Below, one piece after another: positions 1 to 10,146 of a DNA stretch of 64,000 bases (its first letter is position 1; each line of letters begins with the position of its first letter). The stretch comes from Chalciporus piperatus (lineage: Eukaryota; Basidiomycota; Agaricomycetes; Boletales; Boletaceae), in contig JBBPTG010000103.1 in assembly GCA_038093975.1 (NCBI GenBank), positions 1-64,000 on the forward strand. Reading direction: 5' to 3'. The notes under the pieces are model-generated. The model ran no database searches and was not told the DNA's origin. It worked only from the letters and a program-made list of their open reading frames with translations. The translations under genes and the position numbers were made by a program.

Positions 1-2642
1 CATTGACGCTTTGGTCAACCAGAAGATCCTCAGGTATATATTGTGTTGCCTTGCGGGAGAATTCATCGATCATGTTCTCCAGTCGCATCATTCGGCGTGT
101 TAAATCCAAGCGTTTGGTGACTGAAGGGTCCGAACCGGCTTGCCTGCTCAAACACTGTAACCTCTGTCTAAATACAGTTTAACAAAGTGCCGAGGTAGCA
201 TTCACATATGGATTTACTTACTGCAAACCCAAGGGACAGCCAGTTGGCAACACCACCCAAACTTTGATGCTCAGGGTCTTCGGCAAGCTGGAGCTGCATC
301 TCGGCCCGTGTGAGGGCTTTGATAGTTCAGTTTTCAGATTCGTTGCATGAGCGGTGACTACATACCTCTTTGCAGTTGGACATCAAAGATGTCCATAGCT
401 TTGACATCCATCCACCGCCGACTTTGGGCGTGAGCAGCTTGAGCGGTCCATCGGCCGATTAATTCCTGGTCGGCGTTTGTGATAAGGTGTCGGTATCCCT
501 CTTCAGCGATAACCAGAGCGTCAACTGCTTGGGTGCATTTTCTGGATAAAGTTTTCGCTGTCAAACCTCAATATCTTTGCCTCCCTCACCTTCATTATAA
601 ATTTGACTCACCCATATTCAACATCTTTTTCCGATTGCTATCCAGCATGTGATCATTCAGGACCTCTCGGCGGTGCGCCGCCGACATTGACCGAGTTGAT
701 CCACAAATCTCATTCAACTGGGACCAGAGTGTTTCCAAGACTTCACCATCCACCTGCCCGAGGCCTGGAATGAGATCGGGGCTATACTGCGAGAGGCAGA
801 CACCTTGATGACCATGTATGTGGAACAGTCTGATACCCCACATAATTTCTATGGCATCAGAGACTTTCAGAGAGGGGCTTTTGGAAACTCGTGCACCGAA
901 ATGCAAACTGTACTGGCATGCTATGTCATAGATGGCCGTGACTTTCGGTAAACCTTCTTGCTTGCTAAGTGCTTTACAAAGTATGTAGTCCATGTTCATT
1001 TGTCTTTTGCCCTTTTGGAAGTCCACAACAGTGTCTGGCACAAAGCATCTGTGCCGAGCACAAGCAATTGCGCCAATTCCTGTAGCGGCGAGGTGTTTCT
1101 GGGCTGCATGAACATGATTGACAGCCTTGTGTTCATTACAAGTGGATTTCTATACCAACAGTTAATAAATATGTCAATGAGCCTTGGCGAGAACAGACCG
1201 GCTGGGCGTCATCGGCGCCCCGAAGATGATCTTGATATGGTTTTGCCGCTGTGAAATAGCCAGACCCTCCAGTAAGATCAAAGTCGCTGTCTATCTTCAA
1301 CTTCATGTGCTCGGCCGAAAAATTTCCATCCATGAAGTATGACTGGTTGTACTTCCAAGTGGCCTGGAGATCCCGATTTCAGTCTTCAGGCAGATTAACC
1401 CCAGGCTGAGGACAAGCCGGGCAGAACAATGCCAGGTTGTCGTCCTTGACCTCCATCTCTGAATTGTGTGCAAAACCAAATTCTAGCTTGTTTTGGAGAT
1501 GCCTCCACTGTCTACTAGTTCGGAGCAATTCCTGGTAGCGGTTCTTTTGCATAGATTAGCTATCTCATTTAGATACTGATGAAAACTACAGGTTGCGCAC
1601 TGGGAAGAATTGGATCAGTGACCCTCCGAAGGTATTTGGAGAAGCTCATTGCAGTTACTTTGCACTCCAAGTTCATCAGTCGGAAAGAATCCAGCAACTG
1701 GACTGTGAATACTGTCCTCAGCGATGTTTGTGTGGCAGGATACAGTCCGACGTCCAAGAGTTGGGTACAGAATGGAGTTTGGTTCAGACATTTGCATGGA
1801 CCAACAGCGATGGTGTGGATGCCCGAGACGGCAATGACAGTGAGAATATTATTTCTATTGTCATCATAATGTTTGAGAGAAGTTGAAGACTCAGGGGCAT
1901 CTTGAATGCGCGCCATACTGGGAAAGTCTTCATCGGCGGATAACCCTTCTTCGGACACATGTTCATCGGCAATATCGGTGACACCATCGGCGGATTGGAG
2001 ATTGTGATTGTGGAACATATTGCACTGCTGTGACCTAGGTGCAAAACAAGACCTGCTGCCCTCAAACTGGTGGAGGTGAAGTGATCACCCACCCACTGCT
2101 CCACACGATGGAAAGGAAGTGACTGGTGGGTGGATCGACAGCACCCAGTACAGAGCATCGGCCGGCTGAAACAATCGGTGCACCGATACACGCTGTCGCT
2201 CCCACACCGTCCGCAAGTCCTCTTCTCAACTCCTTCTCGGTGAAGCAGAGCTTCCAAGTACTCCCACTCATACTCCAGCCATTCTTCCATTAAATCATTT
2301 TGTGCCTATTCAGGATTATTATGATTTTTCCATGACAAAATCATACCTACCTGCCTTCCGTTTTCTTTTGGGTTTAAGTTTGGCTTTCAGCCTCTCTTGT
2401 TCAAGTTGGTCTGTGGTGATCCAATTGCTTGATTCATCTGGAATAGCGGAGTCTTCGGCTTGGTCAGTTTGTGCCGACGGCGTGGATGATTGTTCAACTG
2501 AAGGGTTGGGTATAGAAGACAATTGTTGAAACCTCCGACCACCATATTTGAGGAATTTTGGCCTCACGTGATCCTTGTCGCCGTCATTGGTGATTGTGTT
2601 TGTGGTGATCTTCTTTCGATTGAATTGGTATCTGGGTGGCAT
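1..2642 (-). CDS. KDZ-type transposase with CxC2 cysteine cluster (partial, runs off left edge)
   Basis: This is a DNA transposase of the Kyakuja-Dileera-Zisupton (KDZ) superfamily. The chosen start (2640-2642) opens a basic N-terminus beginning MPPRYQFNRKK. It is followed by a Cys-rich cluster (about 2290-2062; CGRCGSDSVYRC then CTGCC and H), the CxC2 type that accompanies KDZ transposases. The segment at about 1870-1570 carries VSGIH and LLDVGLYPATQ, usual for the family. The core at 1041-595 contains YDIACQYSLHFGARV, HIHGHQGVC and GQVDGEVLETLW, including the acidic residue expected in the catalytic core. At least four short introns are needed to join the frames, for example between 595 and 564. 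I saw no clear nonsense codon in the main blocks, but the C-terminus is outside the window, so intactness is unknown. It is divergent from the gene starting at 2962, 319 bp away. The family call is secure; exon limits are approximate. Confidence 0.85.
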
Positions 2643-2961
2643 GGTGAAATGAGAAATGAGATAGGTCCGAAAAGGTATGTAAAAATGAGATCGCAAGTTT
2701 ACCTCTTCGGTGCTTTCCTCTTGTGGGAGTCCTGACTAAGCGCGGATCCCAGGACATGATAGCTAACATGGCCCAGCGGTTGTTCCTCCCCCATTGTTCT
2801 GATACCCAACGAGTAATGACTGGTCTTGATATTAGGTGTTCGCTTGAGATGGTTTGGTATCAATATCAATCCTGCAGTGAAATTCTCGTTTGCGCTGGTT
2901 CAGTTCTTCCTTCCTCCCCATGTACTCCCTTCCCATCTGTTGTCTTTCTTCAATCCTGAAC

Positions 2962-4582
2962 ATGCCTCAAACTTCCTTCACTGATGAGCAGCTCGCTGTC
3001 CTCGAGTCCATTCTTTAAGAGTACCACAAAATCTCTGGCCAGGACAAAGTCACCCAAAAGGAAGTGATTGTGTCACGACTTACGGAACAATTTTCGACAG
3101 TCAATCAGAAGAATGACAGGAAGGTAATGGGGAAGTTGCACAAGGTAAGATTTTCTTTGCCTGCTGATTAGTCGCCGACGTGTGTTGATCAACGCCAGAC
3201 AATCAAGAACTGGCTGAACAATCGAGCACGGCAAGGGCCCCTTGCCGGGACCAATGAGGAACGCTATTTCCAAAAAATGAATTGGTTCAGTGTGTTTTGT
3301 TCGACGAACGGTCCAGCGATCAAGACAGAGGCCACCAAACTGATGGTGATCGCTCCTGGCTTGCCTGGGTATGTTAAATTCTGGCGACAGGCTGTCTTGG
3401 CGCTCTGCAAGAACCTCTCCGATGCCAAACGCCAGATTTACGTTCACATGGTGGTAGAGTGAAATAACCATGGAGTGCTCAGGGAGGTACAGATCAAGTG
3501 CGTGGCTTGCCTTTCAAACAACATCTTCTGATGCTTTCTTTACAGAGAAGTAAAGATACATCTTGGGCCATTTCTTACACAAGTGTCTACAAAAATGTAT
3601 CGTCAGTTCAATGTTTGCATGGTCATGTTTTGGGGTCATATGTCAGAAGGAAATGTGCTTCGAGGATTGCAAGTGCTTTTCATTCATCTACGCTCTCTTT
3701 CTGACAAGTCATTTAGCCATGATCATAATGACATGCTGGAGGATGGGCCCACATTGACGAAGGTATGCCCAAATTGGGAGAAAGAGACCATCCAGAGCAG
3801 TTGGGACCGTTATGTGCACACCGCTTTCAACAGTATGTGTTTTATTTGAACATGAGCACTGAAGCAATCTGACATCTCACCATGATTCTGTAGCGGCTGT
3901 GTCTGATCCAGCAACATCGCCAGCAGTCGCCGAGGCAAAGATGTTTCAGCCACATAAGAGTGACAATGGAGAATGGGCTCTTCCTGCTGAAGATCTTCTG
4001 TCGGCGTCCCTGGAGCAGCAAAAGCGGTTTATCCATGATTTCTTCAACTGCTGCTGGCAAGAAATGTCTGGTAGAAAGGGTAGCACACCATTTTCAAAAA
4101 TGACGAAGGATATTGGGCAGTATGTGGACCTTGACGCCAGCTATCTCCCTGGCGAGCCTTCCTTTGAAATCAAGGATCCGTCTCATATGTCCAAGGACAA
4201 TGTGACACTTCTCATTCGGCATTGGAGAGAAAGGGAAGCCAATCAATTCCTTAGACCCATCTTTGCCTTCAAGGAGATGGCAAAGCATTCACGCACGAAA
4301 CCAATGGCGAGACCACTGAACCCGCCGACAGCTTCGCTGATTCAACCGGCCATGCCATCGGCAACGGAACCTGGCGCAACCACTGCCATACCACCGCTGA
4401 TCCCACCTAGACTGATTCAACCAGCGATAGCTTCGGCGACGGAACCTGGCGCAACCACTGTCATACCACTGCCGATCCCACCTAGACCAAGCAAAACAAT
4501 CCCCGCCGCCGCCACTATACCATCCTTGATCCAACCGACTGGATCCTCGTCTATTGCACTTCTAGAACCCAGCTCCAATGCT
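2962..4582 (+). pseudogene. 5' part of a split gene with a homeodomain-like helix, broken
   Basis: I do not recognise this family by name. The start (2962-2964) gives MPQTSFTDEQLAVLESIL and then an in-frame TAA at 3016-3018; the frame continues in phase to an intron at about 3148-3199. The next exon carries TIKNWLNNRARQ, which resembles helix 3 of a homeodomain (W-x-N-x-R-x-R). A second break is a TGA at 3460-3462. Later exons include ...EDGPTLTKVCPNWEKE and, after an intron at 3833-3893, a long open stretch (3894-4582) with a Pro/Ala/Thr-rich tail. The tail holds a tandem duplication around SATEPGATT (about 4350-4490). The coding sequence does not end naturally: it runs into the element at 4583 and resumes in frame at 6813. 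The gene is divergent from the KDZ transposase, and a second partial copy lies at 11809-12155. A DNA-binding role in the KDZ element is inference only. Confidence 0.6.
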
Positions 4583-4628
4583 TCATCAGGAAAACCCTCC
4601 CCTGGATAATTGTATAGAATAGTAGATA
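4583..4628 (+). repeat. left terminal inverted repeat (46 bp, perfect)
   Basis: This sequence is identical to the reverse complement of 6765-6810. Its outer end contains the last codons and stop of the interrupted reading frame (SGKPSPG then TAA at about 4607-4609), so the apparent C-terminus of the upstream gene is supplied by the element. Confidence 0.93.
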
Positions 4629-4794
4629 ATTTCTGAAAAACTGTGTTTTTTTCGAAAATATCATGTAATATTATCAGGAATTTTTTTGTCAGTCACAAGT
4701 GGCTGACCACCCTTGAGAGTATATTCTCAGATATTTCATGATAATTATACTCAACTTTTCTGAAAGTATATGTGGTCCAAAGGGTGGAAAACTG

Positions 4795-5525
4795 AGTGCA
4801 GCAAAAGTGTAGTAAGTATAGTGAAAAGTGTAGCAAAGTGTAGCAAAAAGCGTACTAAAAGTGTAGTCAATGGTGTGGGAAAGTGTGTAGTAATAGAGTG
4901 TAGCTAAAGTGTACAAAAAAGCGTACTAAAAGTGTAGTTACAAGTGTGGGAAAATGTGTAGTGATGGAGTGTAGCAAAGTGTACAAAAAAGTGTATTAAT
5001 ATTAGGATTGAGTGTGGCTGTGTACAGAAAAAAGCGTAGTAAAACTGTAGCCAAATGTGTAGCAAAGTGTAGCAAAAAAGCGTACTGAAAGTGTAGTGAA
5101 ATGTGTAGGAAAGTGTAGCTAGATTGAATGTAGCAAAAGTGTACAAAAAAGCGTAGTAAATGTGTAGTTACAAGTGTGGGAAAGTGTATTAGGATAGAGT
5201 GTAGATAAAGTGCACAAAAAAGCGTACTAAAACAGTAGTCAAAAGTGTAGGAAAGTGTATTGTGATAGAGGGTAGCTAAAGTGTACAAAAAGCATAGTGA
5301 AAGTGTAGTTAATAGTGTGGGAAAGTCTATTAGGATAAAGTGTAGCTAAAGTGTAGTAAAACTGGAGTTAGATGTGTAGGAAAGTGCAGCTAGATGGAGA
5401 AAGTGTACAAAAGTATATTAGGATTGAGTGTAGGAAAAGTGTACAAAAAAGTACAAAAAGTGTAGTTAAAAGTGTAGGAAAGTGTTGTGATTGAGTGTAC
5501 AAAAAAGCGTAGATAAGTGTAGCTT
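4795..5525. repeat. AT-rich degenerate array of aaagtgtag-type units
   Basis: About 730 bp are made of variants of aaagtgtagtnaaaagtgt and tgtacaaaaaagcgta, with unit lengths drifting between about 10 and 60 bp. The strand bias is strong (purines, G and T on plus). On the minus strand it reads as repetitive YTF/THY-rich peptides in several frames, which is an artefact of the repeat rather than a protein. Confidence 0.8.
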
Positions 5526-5650
5526 AATTTCCCTAATGGTTGGACTTGTCAAAAATCCGCACGGGCAGGTCACGTGACCGTGTTGAACTTGCCACGTCAG
5601 CATTTTCGAGTCCTCAACCACCACAACTACTACTACCCAACAACCCACCT

Positions 5651-6175
5651 CAACCCAGCACGAAAACAAAGCCAGCGTGGGCTCAACAGCCCCGCCGGCT
5701 TCACAAGATGAGTTCTCACTCACCATTATCATCACTACTCACCTCGAGCACATCCGCGGGCTCAAAGCTTGCCCCACCACCTTCCACCACCCAACTTCGA
5801 CACGAAAAAACAGTCGGCGAGGGCTCAACAGCCCCGCCGGCTGTCACAGGTGAGTTTCTACTCACCCACCACCACCACCTCTCACCTCGTATACAGCCCG
5901 AGGGGCTGTATGCCCCACCACCATTTCCCACCTCAACCTCAACATCAAAACACGGCCGGCGAGGGCTCAACAGCCCCGCCGGCTGCCAAAGGTGCGATTT
6001 CACTCCCACTACATCCACTCACCTCGAACACAGCCGGTTGGGCTGTCCGCCCCACCACCACCACCCACCTCACCCCACCCTCAATTTCAACATGAACACA
6101 GCCGTTGAAGGTGCTCCGCCGGCATCACCAGGTGAGCCTCGCTCACCCATCACCACCACCACTGCTCACCCCACC
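5651..6175. repeat. GC-rich tandem repeat, about 141 bp unit, four diverged copies
   Basis: The block gggctcaacagccccgccgg recurs at about 5679, 5821 and 5962, with a weaker fourth copy near 6105, so the period is about 141-142 bp. Each unit also carries a runs-of-cac/ccacc segment and a ctcacctcg segment. A further shorter duplication follows: a roughly 80 bp unit containing caccatctctg and caacagctgtaccttgct appears at about 6290-6360 and again at 6372-6440. Confidence 0.75.
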
Positions 6176-6764
6176 ATAGATCCCACCATTCTTTCGTAAG
6201 CTTGCAAGCTCGTTCGAGCTCGCCTCATGCCACCTTCTCACCAACACCTCTTCACGAGCCTCACTGGCTGCCTTGGGACACCTTGTAGGTAAGCTCATCC
6301 CCCCCACCATCTCTGATTCCTCTCTCATCACCATCAACAGCTGTACCTTGCTCCCTGGGTTTGTCCAGCACCACAAGTAAGCTCATTCCCTCACCATCTC
6401 TGCTTCTTCTCTCATCATCTCAACAGCTGTACCTTGCTTGATAGCAGTTAGTAGATGTAGTACATGATCTGTAGTAGATAGTGGTCAATAAATTCATTTT
6501 TAATCATCATGATTATGTGTGATTTAATAGTAGTGAATGGGCCAGTATTATCAGAATATAGTCAGCTAATATGAACACTATTATGACATTATATCTGCTA
6601 ATTACAATGGCTTTCTGAAGATAATTGTATGGAAATATCAAGATTTTTCAGAAAATCCAGAGAATAACAAGGGGGGGCTACTTATGTTGATAAAATTGGA
6701 AGAAATATCAGAAATATGAAGAAATGTCAATAATAGTTGGTATTTATGAGAATTACTTTGGAAA

Positions 6765-6810
6765 TATCTACTATTCTATACAATTATCCAGGGGAGGGTT
6801 TTCCTGATGA
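6765..6810 (-). repeat. right terminal inverted repeat (46 bp, perfect)
   Basis: This is the reverse complement of 4583-4628. It supplies the ATGA at 6807-6810 that creates an apparent start codon for the downstream reading frame. The true coding frame upstream of the insertion is at 4582. Confidence 0.93.
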
Positions 6811-6812
6811 CT

Positions 6813-8056
6813 TCATCCATGGCGCCCACGCCAACTGTCGTCCCATCCACTACAGATGGCTCTCCGAGCGAAGATGAAGAAAGCATCGGACACGAGTTGT
6901 GGTCATCCCCATGTCAACATTCCGCCACCCTTGAAGGTCATCTTGCATTCCTTCGTTCGCTCACCGATCAGATGGAGTATCTGAGCATTGTCAATGTTCT
7001 CCACTACGCTCAAGTAAGTAACCTTGTTTACCATTGGACTATGTTTATAGTTGACAATCGAGTCATCAGGTGAAGACCACAGCTGAGATTCCATTGCCTT
7101 GTGGGATAAACTGGGAGTATGACATCTTCCATCTGCCACAAGAGGGACATCACTGGTCAGCTGGACATCAGTCGGCATTCGACAGTGATTTGTTCAATGC
7201 ATCTGGTGAAGCCTGTGGGCGAGCTTCGTTGCTTTCTCAAACGTTGCTAGCCGGAAGGCTTGTACGGGACGTCAAGATTGTTGGCAAACAAAGAACCTCC
7301 CTCCACGGGTATTCCTTCATTGCCCCAGAGCTCAGGGGCAAGACATTGCCCACCCAACACATTACCGACGTGATCCTCCCATGGTGCAAACGAGTAGCCG
7401 AAGAACTCATGGAAGCGCATGCCAATGGCATATCACGCCGCCCTCATCGCTGTCCGGCCAATGTCAGGGGCAGGTGGGAGGCGGCACTGGACTTCATGCT
7501 TTTGCTGTCAACCGACAAGCACTATCGGCAACTGATTATGGCCTTGGAGAAAATCCCGCTGGATGCCGATTGTGCACGCCAACTTCCTCCGCCACTAGAT
7601 TTCAGCTGGCAAACTGCGTCACACTACCTGGGAGAGGTCCCACATAAAAGTTGGCAGGCAGCTTTCGAGGTGATTTCTGCCCTCACAGTGATGAATTCAT
7701 CTGGTGAAAGCTGCAGAAGGTGGTACATCGCCCTAGATGCAGCCTTCATTGGGATGGGACTTCGTGATGTCATCATGTCAGAGTCTTCCTCGGTCTCCTG
7801 TTCTTATCCATTCATCCCCGTGTTTGTATCGTCCTCGGAGATCACACAGTCTCACATCGTTGACATTATCCAATGGTGCAAAGCCTTCACGCGCTCCATC
7901 ATCAAGTCTCCCCGTGACAAACAGACGGCGAGGAAACAACAGCAATCGGTCGGCGAAGCACCGAGCGATCAGCCTGCAAAGAGACCGAGAGTTCCTGATG
8001 TAGTGAATGCGGATGCAGTATCAGTGCCAAGGCCAGTGAGGACGCAAAGAAGTTGA
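6813..8056 (+). pseudogene. 3' part of the split homeodomain-like gene
   Basis: This continues, in phase, the coding sequence interrupted at 4582. It begins with a Ser/Thr/Glu-rich linker and then an exon ending in ...VNVLHYAQ at 7013. A 56 bp intron (7014-7069, GTAAGT...CAG) follows, then a 328-residue open exon to a TGA at 8054-8056. The exon contains INWEYDIFHLP, WCKRVAEELM and WCKAFTRSII segments, a basic patch (RKQQQ) and KRPRVPD near the end, possibly a nuclear signal. I find no known catalytic motif. This part has no internal stop, so it was probably intact until recently. An ATG at 6807 lies inside the element's terminal repeat and could start a truncated product, so residual expression cannot be excluded. 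Function unknown. Confidence 0.65.
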
Positions 8057-8115
8057 ATGTGACAGACTATCTTATCAATAGAGACTTGGTTTGATGGTGG
8101 AATATATATACTATG

Positions 8116-8229
8116 CTACCTAGCAAAGAGCTTATCATGTATGTTACTTTGATCAGACTGAACTGCTCTCATCGTTCTCTCGAGTGACTCGTACCTCCTC
8201 AGCGTTGAAGTATCTTGTTGAGCGGTGAG
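8116..8229 (-). pseudogene. displaced C-terminal coding segment of the Cys-cluster gene
   Basis: On the minus strand this reads LTAQQDTSTLRRYES...NIHDKLFAR and then TAG (8116-8118), about 35 residues. It is in frame with the exon that now ends at 8884 if the insert at 8230-8893 and one 8 bp target copy are ignored (ACT CTC ACC GCT CAA). The segment is helical and heptad-like, so it was the end of the coiled coil of the upstream protein. It is now separated from it by the MITE and not translated with it. Confidence 0.8.
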
Positions 8230-8893
8230 TAGTGTTTCAAAGTCCAGTTGCGCAACTGGTACAAGACTGGCAACTGGACTGCAGTTGCCAGTTGCCGGCA
8301 TTTGAGATCAAAAGACTGCAGTTGCAACCCAAAAAAAGACCGGTTGCAACCGATGCACAGCCACCCCCTATGTATTACCCTATTTTTTCTGATTTTTCCT
8401 GATTTTTCCAGACCTTTATGGATGTTATTTGAGTTTTTTGATGAATATTGATGTTAGCCAATGACAATGTTGATTAACATGTCATAGAATTCATTCAATC
8501 ATGTATATACACTCTCTGAGTTACATATTTATCTATATATCATTAGTCTGCATTGAGAATTGAGTCTCTGATTGGTCTTGACTTCACATGTAACTTGATA
8601 ATATCTGATGTATCACTACAAAAAACATGCTGTTTTGAAATGCTCATATCTTTATAGCTTGTGAACCGTTTTGCTTGATCCGGGAACCGATTTATAGCCA
8701 GGAACCGGTACTATTTTCAATTTCTCCCACGCCAAGCGTAGAGCCGGCTGCAACCGATTGCAACCACCAAAAGACCGGTTTTTATTGGTTTTGATCCAGT
8801 CTTTTTGAATTAATTAATTAAAAAAACTGGTCTCGGTCCGGTCGCCTTCCTAATGAGAAAAAAGACCGGACTGGACCAGACTTTTAAACACTA
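8230..8893. mobile_element. 664 bp hAT-like MITE
   Basis: The left end is TAGTGTTTCAAAGTCCAG (8230-8247). The right end, read on the minus strand from 8893, is TAGTGTTTAAAAGTCTGG. These are imperfect terminal inverted repeats of the TAGTGTTTxAAA kind typical of hAT elements. Flanks are gcggtgag (8222-8229) and gtggtgag (8894-8901), an 8 bp target duplication with one mismatch, also typical of hAT. The interior has no ORF of note. It contains short palindromic tracts (about 8245-8300; gttgcgcaactgg, caactggactgcagttgcc) and subterminal accggtctttt motifs. It sits inside the coding exon of the minus-strand Cys-cluster gene. Confidence 0.82.
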
Positions 8894-9635
8894 GTGGTGA
8901 GAGTTCCGCTGTGAACTTGATTCAACAACTCCTGCACTCTACTCATTATCGCCGTGGTTCTCATCTTCAGCTTGTCGATGGTGTCGCCGATTTCGCTCAA
9001 CCCAGTTGACAACTCCTGGTTGGCGCGAAGGACCACTACATTAGCCTCAGTGATAGACCAACATGATAGGCGATGTACTCACCATCTTGTTCCCCTGGTT
9101 GACGGGGATTCACCTTCACTACCTCGCCAATCTTTTTGCAACCATCTAATGGATCATAGACGGAGTAGCCGTTGCCAACATTGTGCAGCGATAGCCCAGT
9201 GGTAACAGATTGATTGCCAAAGACAATGGCAATAGGGAGGCGTGTGTTGGTCGCTGGTTCTGAGTCTTCATCGGCAGAGCTGTTAATGGACTCAGGACTT
9301 GTGAAGGCTCTGCGTGGGTTTGTTGTTGACAGCGCCATTGTCTCCCATGTCCCGGCCTCGTGAATTGTCTCCCCCGTTTCGCTGTTGACTATCACCGGAT
9401 ATGATTGCAGCGCTGAACATCGCTGCTTCCTCTTGTTGCAGGGAAGGCATGGTCTGAACTTGCCATGCTTCTTGGTAAGTGTGCATTCAAACTCGTTGGC
9501 ACACAAATCACAACTCTATGGGTGTTGTTCAGCCGTGTGAAGAAACATGGGGAGGTGTCTTACCGGTTCGTAGTGCATGCTGAGTGATGAGGAGGAACGA
9601 AGGACATTGATCACAACCTCTGGTTTTAACATCAT
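8884..9635 (-). CDS. Cys-cluster and coiled-coil protein, C-terminus truncated by a MITE
   Basis: I do not recognise a named family. Exon 1 (start 9633-9635) reads MMLKPEVVINVLRSSSSLSM and ends at a GTAAGA donor. After a short intron ending in CATAG, exon 2 gives SCDLCANEFEC, FRPCLPCNKRKQRC and then a linker. The spacing CxxC...CLPCxKxKxRC recalls a fungal zinc-cluster or Cys-rich DNA-binding module but is not a standard Zn2Cys6 pattern. A second intron (donor near 9076, GTGAGT) leads to a heptad-like helix (LSEIGDTIDKLKMR). The original protein continued to 8116. The insert at 8230-8893 now gives three extra residues and a TAA at 8884-8886, removing about 35 residues. The gene lies between the split gene and the small coiled-coil gene, inside the KDZ region. 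Confidence 0.62.
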
Positions 9636-9774
9636 TCAATTTCCATTTTGACAGTCTCATATGACGTAATGGCCAGCGCCAACTATTATCAGGTACATTG
9701 TGTAGCGCACTATTTACAATACAATATACATCAGGTTGGTGTGAGCCAAGAAAAGAGCGAGAAAACCAACTTGT

Positions 9775-10146
9775 TCATGACAGCAAGTCCGGCCTTGGTT
9801 GACCAAACATCTGAGTCCCCGCCGCTCTGCTCTCCTGCAGTTGGCGGAGCTGTTCACGAAAGATTTGAACCTCGTGATGTTGTGCGGCGACCAATTCCTC
9901 CTGTTCCCTGATGCATTGTTCGAGAATCTCATTACCCTCATCGATCAACACCAATGATGCCTCCAGAAGACAGAGGTGTGCCAAGTGTCTGTAGCACCAC
10001 TGTGATCGATCACTTAGTCGCTGGAAGCGATTGTGGATCCGTTGCCGCATTTCCTCTAATGCCTGGGTTTGCTCGAGCACCACATCCAATTTTTGCCGCT
10101 GTTGCCTGAGCCTTTCTTGGAGTTTGGTGTTGTGCGATGTGGACAT
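9775..10146 (-). CDS. small coiled-coil protein of the KDZ region
   Basis: This is an uninterrupted 123-residue frame from an ATG at 10144-10146 to a TGA at 9775-9777. It is almost entirely charged and helical: Gln/Glu/Arg/Leu heptads such as LQERLRQQRQKLDVVLEQ and QIFREQLRQLQ, with one WCYRHLAHLC patch in the middle that could be an interface or metal site. There is no signal peptide and no catalytic motif. It is 140 bp upstream of, and on the same strand as, the Cys-cluster gene, which also ends in a coiled coil, so the two may partner; that is inference. The lack of breaks over 123 codons suggests it was under selection until recently. Confidence 0.5.
   Translation of the reverse strand: MSTSHNTKLQERLRQQRQKLDVVLEQTQALEEMRQRIHNRFQRLSDRSQWCYRHLAHLCLLEASLVLIDEGNEILEQCIREQEELVAAQHHEVQIFREQLRQLQESRAAGTQMFGQPRPDLLS

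Larger units (their letters stand above)
4583..6810. mobile_element. 2,228 bp non-autonomous TIR element carrying two tandem arrays
   Basis: The first 46 bases (4583-4628, beginning TCATCAGGAAAACCC) are the exact reverse complement of the last 46 (6765-6810). The dinucleotide CT flanks both ends (4581-4582 and 6811-6812), giving a 2 bp target-site duplication as the simplest reading; a 7 bp duplication (CTTCATC) is also possible because the repeat end resembles the target. Removing the element plus one CT joins the flanking coding sequence in phase (AAT GCT TCA TCC ATG GCG). No transposase-like ORF lies inside. The interior is AT-rich with a GTGTAG-type array, then a GC-rich array, then AT-rich sequence. 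The superfamily is not assigned: 2-3 bp duplications other than TA would fit CACTA-like elements, but I see no diagnostic terminal CACTA. Confidence 0.85.

Noticed and set aside
4689..5288. Several minus-strand frames of 75-116 codons rich in Tyr-Thr-Phe
   Set aside because: They read through the GTGTAG-type array; the repetitive peptides follow from the DNA repeat and appear in more than one frame.
5540..6199. Plus-strand 219-codon Pro/Thr/Ser-rich frame
   Set aside because: It lies wholly inside the TIR element and follows the 141 bp tandem repeats; another frame of similar composition is also open.
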